Of a stretch of DNA of 64,000 nucleotides, positions 42,495 through 51,046 are shown piece after piece. Source of the stretch: Lactobacillus panisapium (GTDB lineage Bacteria; Bacillota; Bacilli; Lactobacillales; Lactobacillaceae); the NCBI RefSeq assembly GCF_019469265.1, contig NZ_CP048268.1, positions 2,124,117-2,188,116 on the forward strand. The letters are read 5' to 3'. The notes beneath the pieces were generated by a model that searched no databases, had not been told where the DNA came from, and was given only the letters and a program-made list of their open reading frames with translations. Position 1 is the first letter of the stretch. Each line of letters opens with the position of its first letter. Both the position numbers and the translations under genes were made by a program.

Positions 42495-43289
42495 CTATTC
42501 TAACCGATCAAGCACTTCTGCTATCCCATCATGATTGTTATCAGATGTTACATCAGTAAAATGGCGTTTTAAGTCCGTAGGTGCGTTCCCCATTATGATT
42601 GGGTGACCAACAGCTTTTAGCATTGGCTCATCATTATAATTATCGCCAAAAGCCCAGCAATTTTTTAAATCAACATTGAACTCCTCGGCTAGTATTTTAA
42701 CGCCCTCACCTTTAGAAACGTCTTTAACCATTATTTCTAATAAATTAGGTGCAGATTTCACTATTACAAGCTCTGGATACTTACTGCTTAACTCCTTTTG
42801 TTCTTCAGTCAGCTGTTCAGGATTTCCTAGTAACAGCACTTTATGAACACCTTTAAGCTCTTGAATTTGCGTAATTGAGCTTGTTTTAGCCTTGACCTTT
42901 ACGATTTGTTCTTCTTGCTTTATTAAATCACTATTATTTCCTGGGGAATAATACCAATCATAGCCACTATATACACTCCACGTAGTTTGATTTTGCTTTT
43001 CTTCGACATAAGTGCAGATTTCTGCTGCCTGCTTTGCTGTCATATATTTCGAACATAATGTCCGTCCCATTTCGTCTAATACGAGTGCACCATTATAAGC
43101 AATCATTGGGCAAGTTTTCATAATTTGTCCCGCTGCTGTCATAATTGCTTGGGGCATTCTAGCCGATACCGGTATAAAAACATTGCCATTAATAATTTGT
43201 CGCCGGATTGCTTCTTTAGTTTTTGCAGTTACCTCTAATTTAGAATTGATTAATGTTCCATCAATATCTGAAAATAGCAGTTTTGCCAT
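42495..43289 (-). CDS. Cof-type HAD phosphatase
   Basis: 264 aa. Motif I SDIDGTLINS at residues 7-16, cap domain, and motif IV CWAFGDNYNDEPMLKAVGHPIIMGNA. Typical YkrA/Cof sugar-phosphate phosphatase; substrate unknown. A Noc-like palindrome lies within it (42936-42949). Confidence 0.9.
   Translation of the reverse strand: MAKLLFSDIDGTLINSKLEVTAKTKEAIRRQIINGNVFIPVSARMPQAIMTAAGQIMKTCPMIAYNGALVLDEMGRTLCSKYMTAKQAAEICTYVEEKQNQTTWSVYSGYDWYYSPGNNSDLIKQEEQIVKVKAKTSSITQIQELKGVHKVLLLGNPEQLTEEQKELSSKYPELVIVKSAPNLLEIMVKDVSKGEGVKILAEEFNVDLKNCWAFGDNYNDEPMLKAVGHPIIMGNAPTDLKRHFTDVTSDNNHDGIAEVLDRLE
42936..42949. promoter_or_regulatory. Noc-binding-site-like palindrome (12/14)
   Basis: ATTTCCTGGGGAAT; its reverse complement equals the sequence at 32139-32152, and 20 bases are shared between the two sites. 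Confidence 0.4.
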
Positions 43290-43518
43290 ATTTTTTGCCT
43301 CTTTATAATTTAGCTGACTTAGTTACATTTACTAATTTTACCGGTATTTGAATTACTGGGTCAATCTATGCCAAAGCTAAATTTGTTCGAAAATCTTTCC
43401 TATATTGTCATTTTTGCTTACTATAATTCGCATTTGCAATTATCTACTCGCGTGATACACTATAATAGTTGTTAGTTTATAATAAAAACACGAACATTAT
43501 TTTTGTAGGAGAGATTAG

Positions 43519-44826
43519 ATGAATTTTATCAAGAGCTATTTTCAGCTCGACAAATACAAGACTAGTGTCAAGGTGGAATTTCTAGCCGGTTTGACTACTT
43601 TTATCAGTATGTCATATATCTTATTTGTTAATCCTAGTGTCCTAGGAGCTAGTGGGATGGACAAAGGAGCAGTTTTCACTGCAACTGCGTTAGCAAGTGC
43701 ATTGGGAACAGCCTTAATGGGAATAGTTGCCAATTATCCAATTGGTGAGGCTCCCGCTCTCGGAATCAATGCTTTCTTTGCCTATACAGTTTGTATCGGG
43801 ATGCATGTTTCATGGGAAACAGCACTTGCAGCTGTTTTCGTTGCTTCAATTATCTTTATCCTGATTACGATGTTTAAATTAAGAGAAAAAATCATTAATG
43901 CTATTCCAGCAGATTTAAAATTTGCAATTTCTTCCGGAATTGGCCTCTTTATTGCTTTTTTGGGCATGCAAGACGGTGGCATTATTGTTGCTAATAAATC
44001 CACATTAGTTGGTCTAGGTTCTCTTCATGATCCTGCAGTTTGGATTACTATTTTTGGTCTGTTAGTAACAGTTATCCTGATGATTTTAAACGTTCCTGGT
44101 GCAATTTTCATCGGAATGGTATTAGCTGCTTTGTTTGGTGTAGCCACAGGGCAAATTGCTCTGCCAACCAAAATTATTTCAGTGGCACCAAGCATTGCGC
44201 CAACTTTTGGTCAAGCTGTCTTTCACGTTAAAGACATCAACTCACTTCAAATGTGGGTCGTAGTCTTAACCTTCTTATTAGTTACCTTCTTTGATACTGC
44301 TGGGACATTAATTGGTTTGGCTCAACAAGCTGGTTTTATGAAAAATAATAAAATGCCACGTGTCGGCAAAGCTTTGGCATCTGATTCCACTGCAATGATG
44401 GCCGGTTCTGTTTTAGGAACTTCCCCCGTCGGTGCGTTCGTAGAATCAAGTGCTGGGATTGCCGTTGGTGGTCGAACAGGTTTAACGGCTGTCTTTGTCG
44501 CTATCTTCTTCTTAATTTCAATGATTTTTAGTCCGCTATTAGGTCTGTTTAATACGCATGTTACAGCTCCAGCACTAATTATCGTTGGCGTTTTAATGGC
44601 ACAAAATACTGCCCACATTCACTGGGACAAGATGGAAATTGCCGTTCCTGCTTTCTTAATCTTAATCGGTATGCCATTAACTTACTCTATTTCAGATGGG
44701 CTAGCCTTAGGCTTAATTACCTATCCAATTTGTATGCTTGCAGCTAAAAGAGGTAAGGAAATTACCCCAATGATGTGGGTACTATTCGTAGTCTTCATTA
44801 TTTTTCTGGCGGTCTTAAACTTCTAA
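43519..44826 (+). CDS. NCS2-family (AzgA/PbuG-type) purine permease, copy 1
   Basis: 435 aa, 12-14 helices. VEFLAGLTTFISMSYILFVNPSVL, ANYPIGEAPALGINAFFAYTVC, TFFDTAGTLIGLAQQAG and GTSPVGAFVESSAGIAVGGRTGLTAV are the AzgA-type signatures for hypoxanthine/adenine/guanine uptake. No purine riboswitch seen upstream. GGAG ribosome binding site. Confidence 0.92.
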   Translation: MNFIKSYFQLDKYKTSVKVEFLAGLTTFISMSYILFVNPSVLGASGMDKGAVFTATALASALGTALMGIVANYPIGEAPALGINAFFAYTVCIGMHVSWETALAAVFVASIIFILITMFKLREKIINAIPADLKFAISSGIGLFIAFLGMQDGGIIVANKSTLVGLGSLHDPAVWITIFGLLVTVILMILNVPGAIFIGMVLAALFGVATGQIALPTKIISVAPSIAPTFGQAVFHVKDINSLQMWVVVLTFLLVTFFDTAGTLIGLAQQAGFMKNNKMPRVGKALASDSTAMMAGSVLGTSPVGAFVESSAGIAVGGRTGLTAVFVAIFFLISMIFSPLLGLFNTHVTAPALIIVGVLMAQNTAHIHWDKMEIAVPAFLILIGMPLTYSISDGLALGLITYPICMLAAKRGKEITPMMWVLFVVFIIFLAVLNF

Positions 44827-44891
44827 ATTTGAAATATGATAAAATAAATATGTTAATTTATTATATTTTGCAATAGATTGAAAGAAGCGTC

Positions 44892-46346
44892 ATGAAGACA
44901 TTAGAAAAAATAGATTACCGGAAATTTATCTTTCCGCTTTTGTTCGGACTGGTTTTCTGGTTCACAACACCAATACGACCAGCTGGTGTGACAGTGCAAG
45001 CCTGGCATATGCTAGCAATTTTCATTGCAACAATTGTTGGCTGTATTACATTGCCAATTGCAATCAGTGGGGTTACCTTAATCGGCTTCACATTAACCAT
45101 CTGCCTTGGCTTAGTACCACTTGCAGATAAAGTAGTTAACGGCAAATTGGTTGAAAAAGGGGCTATTAACGCCTTCTCCAATACCTCTGCCTGGTTAATT
45201 GTAATGGCATTTATGATTTCAAGGGGAATCGTCAAAACCGGTTTGGGTCAAAGAATCGCTTTTTACTTCGTAAAGTGGTTTGGCCACAAGTCATTAGGCT
45301 TAGGCTATGCTATCGGAGCAATTGATTTAATCGTTTCGCCGGCAACTCCTTCTAATGGTGCCAGAGCCGGTGGTGTGGTTTATCCATTAATTGAGTCATT
45401 AGCAGAAACTTATGGTTCTAAACCTAACGATCCATCAAGAAGAAAAATGGGCGCGTATTTGATTTTTACTGAGTTTCAAGTAAACGTCATCACTTCGTCC
45501 CTGTTTATGACTGCCTGCGCACCGAACTTAATTGCAGTCGCTTTAGCCGGTAAAGCTGGCGTAACACTAAGCTGGATGCCTTGGCTTACTGCAAGTATCG
45601 TTCCCGCAGCGATTTGTTTACTCGTAGTTCCTTATTTTGTTTACAAAATTTATCCGCCTGAGATTAAGGAAACACCTAATGCAAAGGAATGGGCTACTAG
45701 TAAACTTGCTGAGATGGGTAAGTTAACCTTGCCTGAGAAAATGATGGCTATTATCTTCGTAGTCACGTTAGCGCTATGGATGCTTTCAAGTACTTTAGGA
45801 ATTGACGCAACTTTAATTGCCTTTATTTCTGTTGTTCTCTTATTGTTAACTGGCGTATTGACACCAAAAGATATTCTAAGTGAAACAGGAGCATGGAATA
45901 TTTTAATTTGGCTGTCTATCTTAGTATTTATGGCAGAGAAACTAACTCAATTCGGCTTTATCGGTTGGATTTCAACTAGTATTTCTAGCAGCATGAAGGG
46001 CGTTAGTTGGTTAACAACTTTAATTATTTTGGCATTAGTACTGTTTTACACGCACTACTTATTTGCTAGTGCAACAGCTCACAACTCAGCAATGTTCTTG
46101 CCATTATTAACTGTTGCAATTGCTGCTGGTGCTCCAAAAGTAATGGCTGCACAATTCTTAGCATTATTCTCAGCAATTATGGGATCAACTACACATTACT
46201 CTAGTGCTGCTTCCTCTGTTTTAGCTTCTACCGGCTATGTTAAACAAAGTGAATGGTGGAAAATGAGTTTTATTTTCGGTATCTTTTATATTTTGGTCTA
46301 TGGCATTATTGGCCTAGGCTGGATGAAAGTAATCGGAATGTGGTAA
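44892..46346 (+). CDS. DASS-family divalent anion/Na+ symporter (CitT-like)
   Basis: 484 aa, about 12-14 helices. ISRGIVKTGLGQRIAFYFV, VSPATPSNGARAGGVVYPL and SATAHNSAMFLPLLTVA are typical of CitT/TtdT dicarboxylate or citrate carriers. It lies between the two purine permeases; no citrate lyase genes are near. Confidence 0.9.
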   Translation: MKTLEKIDYRKFIFPLLFGLVFWFTTPIRPAGVTVQAWHMLAIFIATIVGCITLPIAISGVTLIGFTLTICLGLVPLADKVVNGKLVEKGAINAFSNTSAWLIVMAFMISRGIVKTGLGQRIAFYFVKWFGHKSLGLGYAIGAIDLIVSPATPSNGARAGGVVYPLIESLAETYGSKPNDPSRRKMGAYLIFTEFQVNVITSSLFMTACAPNLIAVALAGKAGVTLSWMPWLTASIVPAAICLLVVPYFVYKIYPPEIKETPNAKEWATSKLAEMGKLTLPEKMMAIIFVVTLALWMLSSTLGIDATLIAFISVVLLLLTGVLTPKDILSETGAWNILIWLSILVFMAEKLTQFGFIGWISTSISSSMKGVSWLTTLIILALVLFYTHYLFASATAHNSAMFLPLLTVAIAAGAPKVMAAQFLALFSAIMGSTTHYSSAASSVLASTGYVKQSEWWKMSFIFGIFYILVYGIIGLGWMKVIGMW

Positions 46347-46347
46347 T

Positions 46348-46380
46348 TAAAAAAGCAAGTCTGAAAGGGCTTGCTTTTTT
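46348..46380 (+). terminator. Terminator of the DASS gene
   Basis: AAAAAAGCAAGTC pairs with GGGCTTGCTTTTTT; the exact Noc site abuts its T-run. Confidence 0.9.
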
Positions 46381-46394
46381 ATTTCCCGGGAAAT
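46381..46394. promoter_or_regulatory. Noc-binding site, exact palindrome
   Basis: ATTTCCCGGGAAAT is identical to the 14-bp Noc binding sequence known from Bacillus subtilis. Confidence 0.75.
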
Positions 46395-46468
46395 AGTAAT
46401 TCAAACTGGACTGTGTGTGCTACACTAGTTTAGATAGTTCATTTATAATTAATTTTTTTGGAGGAAAA

Positions 46469-47779
46469 ATGACGACACTAGATAAAGTCTTTCATTTAAA
46501 CGATGCTCATACCACTGTCAAACGTGAGTTAATTGCTGCATTAACCACTTTTGTCAGTCTCTCCTACATCCTTTTTGTTAACCCTAATATTTTACATGCA
46601 GCTGACATTGACAAGGGGGCTGCCTTCACTGTCACGGCAGTTTCCATTGCAATTGGTTGTTTTATCATGGGCCTAGTTGCCAATTATCCTATTGCACTAG
46701 CTCCCACACTCGGAAGTGCAGCATTTTTTGCATATAATGTTTGTGGTGGCATGCATATCAATTGGCAAACTGCACTAGCTGCTGTTTTGGTAGCTTCAGT
46801 CCTATTTATTTTAATTACGATTTTAAAGCTACGTGAAAAAGTGGTCGATGCTATTCCGCAAGATTTAAAATATGCTATTTCAGCCGGTATCGGTCTCTTC
46901 ATCGCCTTTATTGGTTTGCAAAATGGTAAATTAATTGTCAATAGCGACTCAAACCTCGTTACTTTAGGCAAATTTAACTCTCCTGCCGTTTGGATCACTC
47001 TTTTTGGTTTAACGTTAACAGTTATTTTAATGGCAATGAATGTTCCCGGCTCAATTTTTATCGGGATGGTTGTTACGGCTATTTTTGGTATTGTTATTGG
47101 CCAAGTGGCGGTACCAAAAGCTATTGTTTCAGCAGCGCCAAGTATCGCACCTACATTTGGTCAAGCCGTCTTTCACTTAAAAGATATTAATACGCCGCAA
47201 TTATTTATGGTAGTTCTAACCTTTTTATTAGTCACTTTCTTTGATACCGCCGGCACACTGATTGGTATGACCGAACAAGCTGGGATGGTTGATAAAAATG
47301 GTAAAATACCTCGTATTGGTAAAGCCTTTGTTTCTGACTCCCTAGCCATGGTTGAAGGAGCGGTTTTAGGTACTGCTCCCCTTGGAACCTCAGTGGAATC
47401 AAGTGCTGGGATTGCTATGGGCGGACGGACTGGTTTAACCGCAGTATTTGTAGGTATTTTCTTTTTAATCAGTATGATTTTTAGTCCTTTACTTGCAGTG
47501 ATTCCAACTACAGTTACCGCTCCCGCTTTAATTATTGTCGGCGTGTTAATGGCGGGCAATTTAAAGAAAATTAACTGGGACAAATTTGAAATTGCCTTTC
47601 CGGCATTTCTCACTGTAATTGGTATGCCTCTGACATACAGCATTTCTGATGGTTTGGCACTAGGAATGATTGCTTACCCAATTACAATGCTCGCTTCTAA
47701 ACAAGCCAAAAAAGTCTCACCGATGATGTACGCATTATTTATCGTCTTTGTCATCTTCTTTTTAGTGACAAATATGTAA
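46469..47779 (+). CDS. NCS2-family purine permease, copy 2
   Basis: 436 aa from ATG 46469 after TTTTTTTGGAGG. The same signatures as copy 1 (ALTTFVSLSYILFVNPNIL, ANYPIALAPTLGSAAFFAYNVC, TFFDTAGTLIGMTEQAG). The change GEAPALGINAFF to ALAPTLGSAAFF in the substrate region suggests a different purine preference. Confidence 0.92.
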   Translation: MTTLDKVFHLNDAHTTVKRELIAALTTFVSLSYILFVNPNILHAADIDKGAAFTVTAVSIAIGCFIMGLVANYPIALAPTLGSAAFFAYNVCGGMHINWQTALAAVLVASVLFILITILKLREKVVDAIPQDLKYAISAGIGLFIAFIGLQNGKLIVNSDSNLVTLGKFNSPAVWITLFGLTLTVILMAMNVPGSIFIGMVVTAIFGIVIGQVAVPKAIVSAAPSIAPTFGQAVFHLKDINTPQLFMVVLTFLLVTFFDTAGTLIGMTEQAGMVDKNGKIPRIGKAFVSDSLAMVEGAVLGTAPLGTSVESSAGIAMGGRTGLTAVFVGIFFLISMIFSPLLAVIPTTVTAPALIIVGVLMAGNLKKINWDKFEIAFPAFLTVIGMPLTYSISDGLALGMIAYPITMLASKQAKKVSPMMYALFIVFVIFFLVTNM

Positions 47780-47791
47780 TCTTTTATAAGC

Positions 47792-47826
47792 AAAAAATAC
47801 CACTTCCAACCAAGTGGTATTTTTTT
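47792..47826 (+). terminator. Terminator of purine permease copy 2
   Basis: AAAAAATACCACTT pairs with AAGTGGTATTTTTT. Confidence 0.9.
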
Positions 47827-47952
47827 ATTTTGATGGTTTGCTAGCAAACCTGTGGGTATACAAAAATTGGACCTAGTAATTTAAAGACGTTTTGCAAGAA
47901 ATCGAAATCTTTGTTATGTTATTATATAATAGCTTTGGCGTAAATAAAGGAG

Positions 47953-48006
47953 ATGCAACAAATAGCCCACGATTTAAGCCTTTCGGACTATGATTATGTT
48001 AAATAA
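47953..48006 (+). CDS. Upstream 17-codon frame overlapping the MFS start
   Basis: MQQIAHDLSLSDYDYVK then TAA, ending 17 bases inside the MFS gene. Could be a coupled leader ORF or the displaced N-terminus of the transporter. Confidence 0.3.
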   Translation: MQQIAHDLSLSDYDYVK

Positions 48007-49324
48007 AAAACATAAAATTAAACAAGATTATAAAAAAGCACCGCTTTCTAAAGTACATTTGCGCGTCATGTTGGCAATTGCTTTAGGACAATTTACCTGT
48101 GGCTTTTCACTTGGAATAACTGGAATGGCAATGAATAATGCCAGTAATTATATCGCAATTAGTGATTTATGGACTGGACTAATTGGTGCCGGTGGTTTAA
48201 TTGGCTTATCAAGTAGTGCTTTTATTGGCCGTTTGTCCGATAAGATTGGGCGCTGTGAACTGTTAATGAGCAACATGTATGTGTTGGCAATTTTATCATT
48301 ACTTCACCTCACAACTACTAATCTTACCTGGACCTTTCTTATTCGAATTGGCATTGGTTTAATGATGGCAATCGACTATACAGCCGGTAATGCCCTACTG
48401 ACCGAATGGTTACCTAAAGGAGAAGACAGTAAAAGGCAGAGTCATCTCTTGATTTATTGGGTTCTTGGCTTTATTGCTTCATATCTTACTGGAACCCTCG
48501 TAAACGGTTTTGGAGCTCGTACTTGGCAGATCATTTTAGCAGCTGGGGCTGTTCCGGCTACTATTACTGCACTATTTCGGACAATTTTTCCCTTACCGCC
48601 ATCACCAGGTTGGCTTGCTAATAAAGGTAAAATAAAAATTGCTAATCGAGTAATTGGTAAGATATTAGGACACAAATGGGGCATTTCCAGGCATTTTAAG
48701 CGTCCGAAGGATAATGGTTCAAGTTCCTGGACTATTTTATTCAGTAAAAAATATCTACGAAGAACTATGGTTGGCGGAATCTTTTATGCCTGTCAGACTT
48801 TCGCTTTCTTTGGTATCAGTATATTTTTACCAATTTTGCTAAATGGCATGAACATAAGCAACCCACGTGTTTCAGGAAATTTATACAATATTAGTATGCT
48901 GTTAGGAATTTTTCTGGGAATCTTTCTTTTCAATCATCTCAGTCGGCGCGTATTCTTAATTAGTAACTTTTTGTTATCGACATTTTTAATCGGCCTACTA
49001 GCACTGCTGCCAAATGCGCCATCTTCATTTAAGCTTCTACTATTCTCAATTTTCTCAATTATTTTGTCATCGGGTCTGGTTTTAGATTATCCATATCCAA
49101 CCGAGTTGTTTGACGATAGTGTCCAGGCTAGTGGTGTGGGCACGTGCATTACTATTAGCCGCATTGGTGCCGCAGCTGGAACCTTCTTACTTCCAGTTTT
49201 GACCGATGTTGGTGGCGTCAATTTGGCAATGCTTGTTTGCGCCTGCGTATTATTCGCCGCCTTTCTTGTCTGTTTAATTTGGGCACCAGAAACTGCACCA
49301 CAATATTTAAAAAAGAACAAATAA
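47990..49324 (+). CDS. MFS transporter (sugar/aromatic acid porter type), N-terminus uncertain
   Basis: 444 aa, 12 helices. Motif A GRLSDKIGR in loop 2-3 and YPTELFDDSVQASGVGTCITISRIGAA near helix 11 are porter-like. ATG 47990 and ATG 47996 both lack a ribosome binding site. AAAGGAG at 47947-47952 is instead followed at once by an overlapping 17-codon frame starting at 47953 (see findings), so the natural N-terminus may be frameshifted. Confidence 0.85.
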   Translation: MIMLNKKHKIKQDYKKAPLSKVHLRVMLAIALGQFTCGFSLGITGMAMNNASNYIAISDLWTGLIGAGGLIGLSSSAFIGRLSDKIGRCELLMSNMYVLAILSLLHLTTTNLTWTFLIRIGIGLMMAIDYTAGNALLTEWLPKGEDSKRQSHLLIYWVLGFIASYLTGTLVNGFGARTWQIILAAGAVPATITALFRTIFPLPPSPGWLANKGKIKIANRVIGKILGHKWGISRHFKRPKDNGSSSWTILFSKKYLRRTMVGGIFYACQTFAFFGISIFLPILLNGMNISNPRVSGNLYNISMLLGIFLGIFLFNHLSRRVFLISNFLLSTFLIGLLALLPNAPSSFKLLLFSIFSIILSSGLVLDYPYPTELFDDSVQASGVGTCITISRIGAAAGTFLLPVLTDVGGVNLAMLVCACVLFAAFLVCLIWAPETAPQYLKKNK

Positions 49325-49399
49325 AAAAAGCATGCTGCACTTGCTTTGATTGATATCGTTTTGAAATTGAAATCAACGCAATTAACAGCGTGCTTTTTT
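49323..49399. terminator. Bidirectional terminator between MFS and ClC genes
   Basis: AAAAAAAGCATGCTG pairs with CAGCGTGCTTTTTT around a 48-base internal region. Confidence 0.65.
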
Positions 49400-50954
49400 A
49401 GCCATCATACTTAATCCCTTGGAGTTGCCGCATTTGACTATAAACTCGGCCCCGTTGGTTTGAATCTAGTGCCAGGATCAATGAGTCTCCCGGCTTAATC
49501 ACGGATTGGCCATTAGGAACGATATAATTACCATCATGATAGATTGCTTTAACCAAGGTATCTTCTGGCCACTTAACTTGGGCAATTGTTTTTTCAGCAA
49601 GTTGACTGTCCTCATAGACGGGAACAGTTAGCTGATCCTCCTTACCCGATTTTTGAATAGTAACAGATGCGCCTTGTTCGGCCATTTTTTGGGCTAATAT
49701 TCCGTATATTGGCTTACCACCTAACAGTTCATCTGTAAGTAAAGCAATAAACGCAACGACTGCAAGCGGCATTAAGTGCAGAAGCGATCCTACCATTTCC
49801 GTAATCAGCATTATCGCTGTAAATGGTGCCCGAATTACCGCAGCAAAATAGCCAGCCATCGCAAAAATTATTAAGTTAATTACTAACTTGGCGGGCAAAA
49901 GATGAAGCTGAACCATCATTAGACCATAACAGGCACCAATTAAAGCACCCATGGTTAAGACGGGTAAAAAGATTCCACTTGGCAAGCCAGAGTCATATGA
50001 AATGATCGAAAATACTATTCTAATGACAAAATAAAGTACAAGTAGTTTTACCATTTGCCAATTATTAATTTTAATCATCTTTGGTAACGCCAAAATTAAG
50101 CGATTGCCTGGTCCAGTTATCAGTGGCCAAAAATAGGCAATTGGAATTAAAATTACTAGCGGAATAAGACCATATAACCAGTTAGGCAGAATTTTGATTT
50201 TGGCATAAAATTCTTTTCCCTTAAATAAACCGGCTTTGTACAGATGCCCTAAGAGACCTAAGAGCAGTCCCAATACCAATAGGTGTCCGTATAATTGAAC
50301 CGGAAAGGTATGCCGATAAACTAAAGATAATGCCGGTTTTTGACCAAAGAAATTCGATACGACATAATCCGAAACCAAGGCCCCAGCTAGTGCATTAAGT
50401 CCTACACGAGGTGAAAAGTTGTGAAAAACTTCTTCTAATACAAATAAGGCTCCACTAAGTGGTGCACCAAATGCGGCTGCCAGTCCACTTGCGGCACCCG
50501 TTGATAGCAATACGCGCTCGTTTGTTTTAGCCTCTTTAGAGGCTTTTGCCATCCCTTGACCGATAGTTGACCCGATCTGAAGTGAAGGCCCCTCAGGCCC
50601 CAAAAATAGGCCCGTACTAATGACTAGAATGCCGCCAATCACTTTCCGCCACAAAATCGGCCACCAACTAAGTTGCAATTTACCTGCAAGCTGTAATTTT
50701 ACTTCAGGAATCCCAGATCCCCCAACGTGGGGATATTGCTTAACAAAATAGCCCGCAATCAAGCCAACTGCAGCTAAGCCGATAACAATTGGTAAGAACC
50801 ATAACCAACTTTGATGAGCCAGATGAAACAACATTAGCCATAAGCTAGACATTTGCTCTATTCCAAACCGGAAAAAGCCAACAACTATTCCACTGCAGAG
50901 GCCGACTAGCATTGCCTCTAGCAGCAGCTTAATCTGAATTCTATTATTTTTCAT
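49398..50954 (-). CDS. ClC-family chloride channel/antiporter with TrkA-C domain
   Basis: 518 aa from ATG 50954 (an ATG 10 codons earlier is also possible; neither has a good ribosome binding site). ClC signatures GSGIPEVK, GPEGPSLQIGS (gating Glu) and SGLPSGIFLPVLT. A C-terminal regulatory TrkA-C domain lies at about 440-515 (VPNGQSVIKPGDSLILALD). Probably H+/Cl- or H+/F- exchange. Confidence 0.9.
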   Translation of the reverse strand: MKNNRIQIKLLLEAMLVGLCSGIVVGFFRFGIEQMSSLWLMLFHLAHQSWLWFLPIVIGLAAVGLIAGYFVKQYPHVGGSGIPEVKLQLAGKLQLSWWPILWRKVIGGILVISTGLFLGPEGPSLQIGSTIGQGMAKASKEAKTNERVLLSTGAASGLAAAFGAPLSGALFVLEEVFHNFSPRVGLNALAGALVSDYVVSNFFGQKPALSLVYRHTFPVQLYGHLLVLGLLLGLLGHLYKAGLFKGKEFYAKIKILPNWLYGLIPLVILIPIAYFWPLITGPGNRLILALPKMIKINNWQMVKLLVLYFVIRIVFSIISYDSGLPSGIFLPVLTMGALIGACYGLMMVQLHLLPAKLVINLIIFAMAGYFAAVIRAPFTAIMLITEMVGSLLHLMPLAVVAFIALLTDELLGGKPIYGILAQKMAEQGASVTIQKSGKEDQLTVPVYEDSQLAEKTIAQVKWPEDTLVKAIYHDGNYIVPNGQSVIKPGDSLILALDSNQRGRVYSQMRQLQGIKYDG

Positions 50955-50987
50955 TTCGCACCCACTTTGAACTAGTTTCATCACAGC

Positions 50988-51023
50988 AAAAAACCAGTCA
51001 AAAACTAATTTTAACTGGTTTTT
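50988..51023. terminator. Hairpin terminator between ClC and gnd
   Basis: AAAAAACCAGT pairs with ACTGGTTTTT; on the minus strand it terminates gnd. Confidence 0.75.
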
Positions 51024-51027
51024 GTTT

Positions 51028-51043
51028 TGTTACACGTGTAACA
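51028..51043. promoter_or_regulatory. parS-like site (14/16, fully palindromic)
   Basis: TGTTACACGTGTAACA; mismatches at positions 5 and 12, which are symmetric. It abuts the gnd terminator. Confidence 0.6.
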
Positions 51044-51046
51044 GAA

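Noticed and set aside
43290..43518. Purine riboswitch upstream of the first NCS2 permease
   Set aside because: None of the conserved loop or junction sequences of the purine aptamer are visible; only an AT-rich promoter region.
48866..48882. CACGTGTTTCA in the MFS gene as a parS site
   Set aside because: Only one half matches; the other arm is unrelated.
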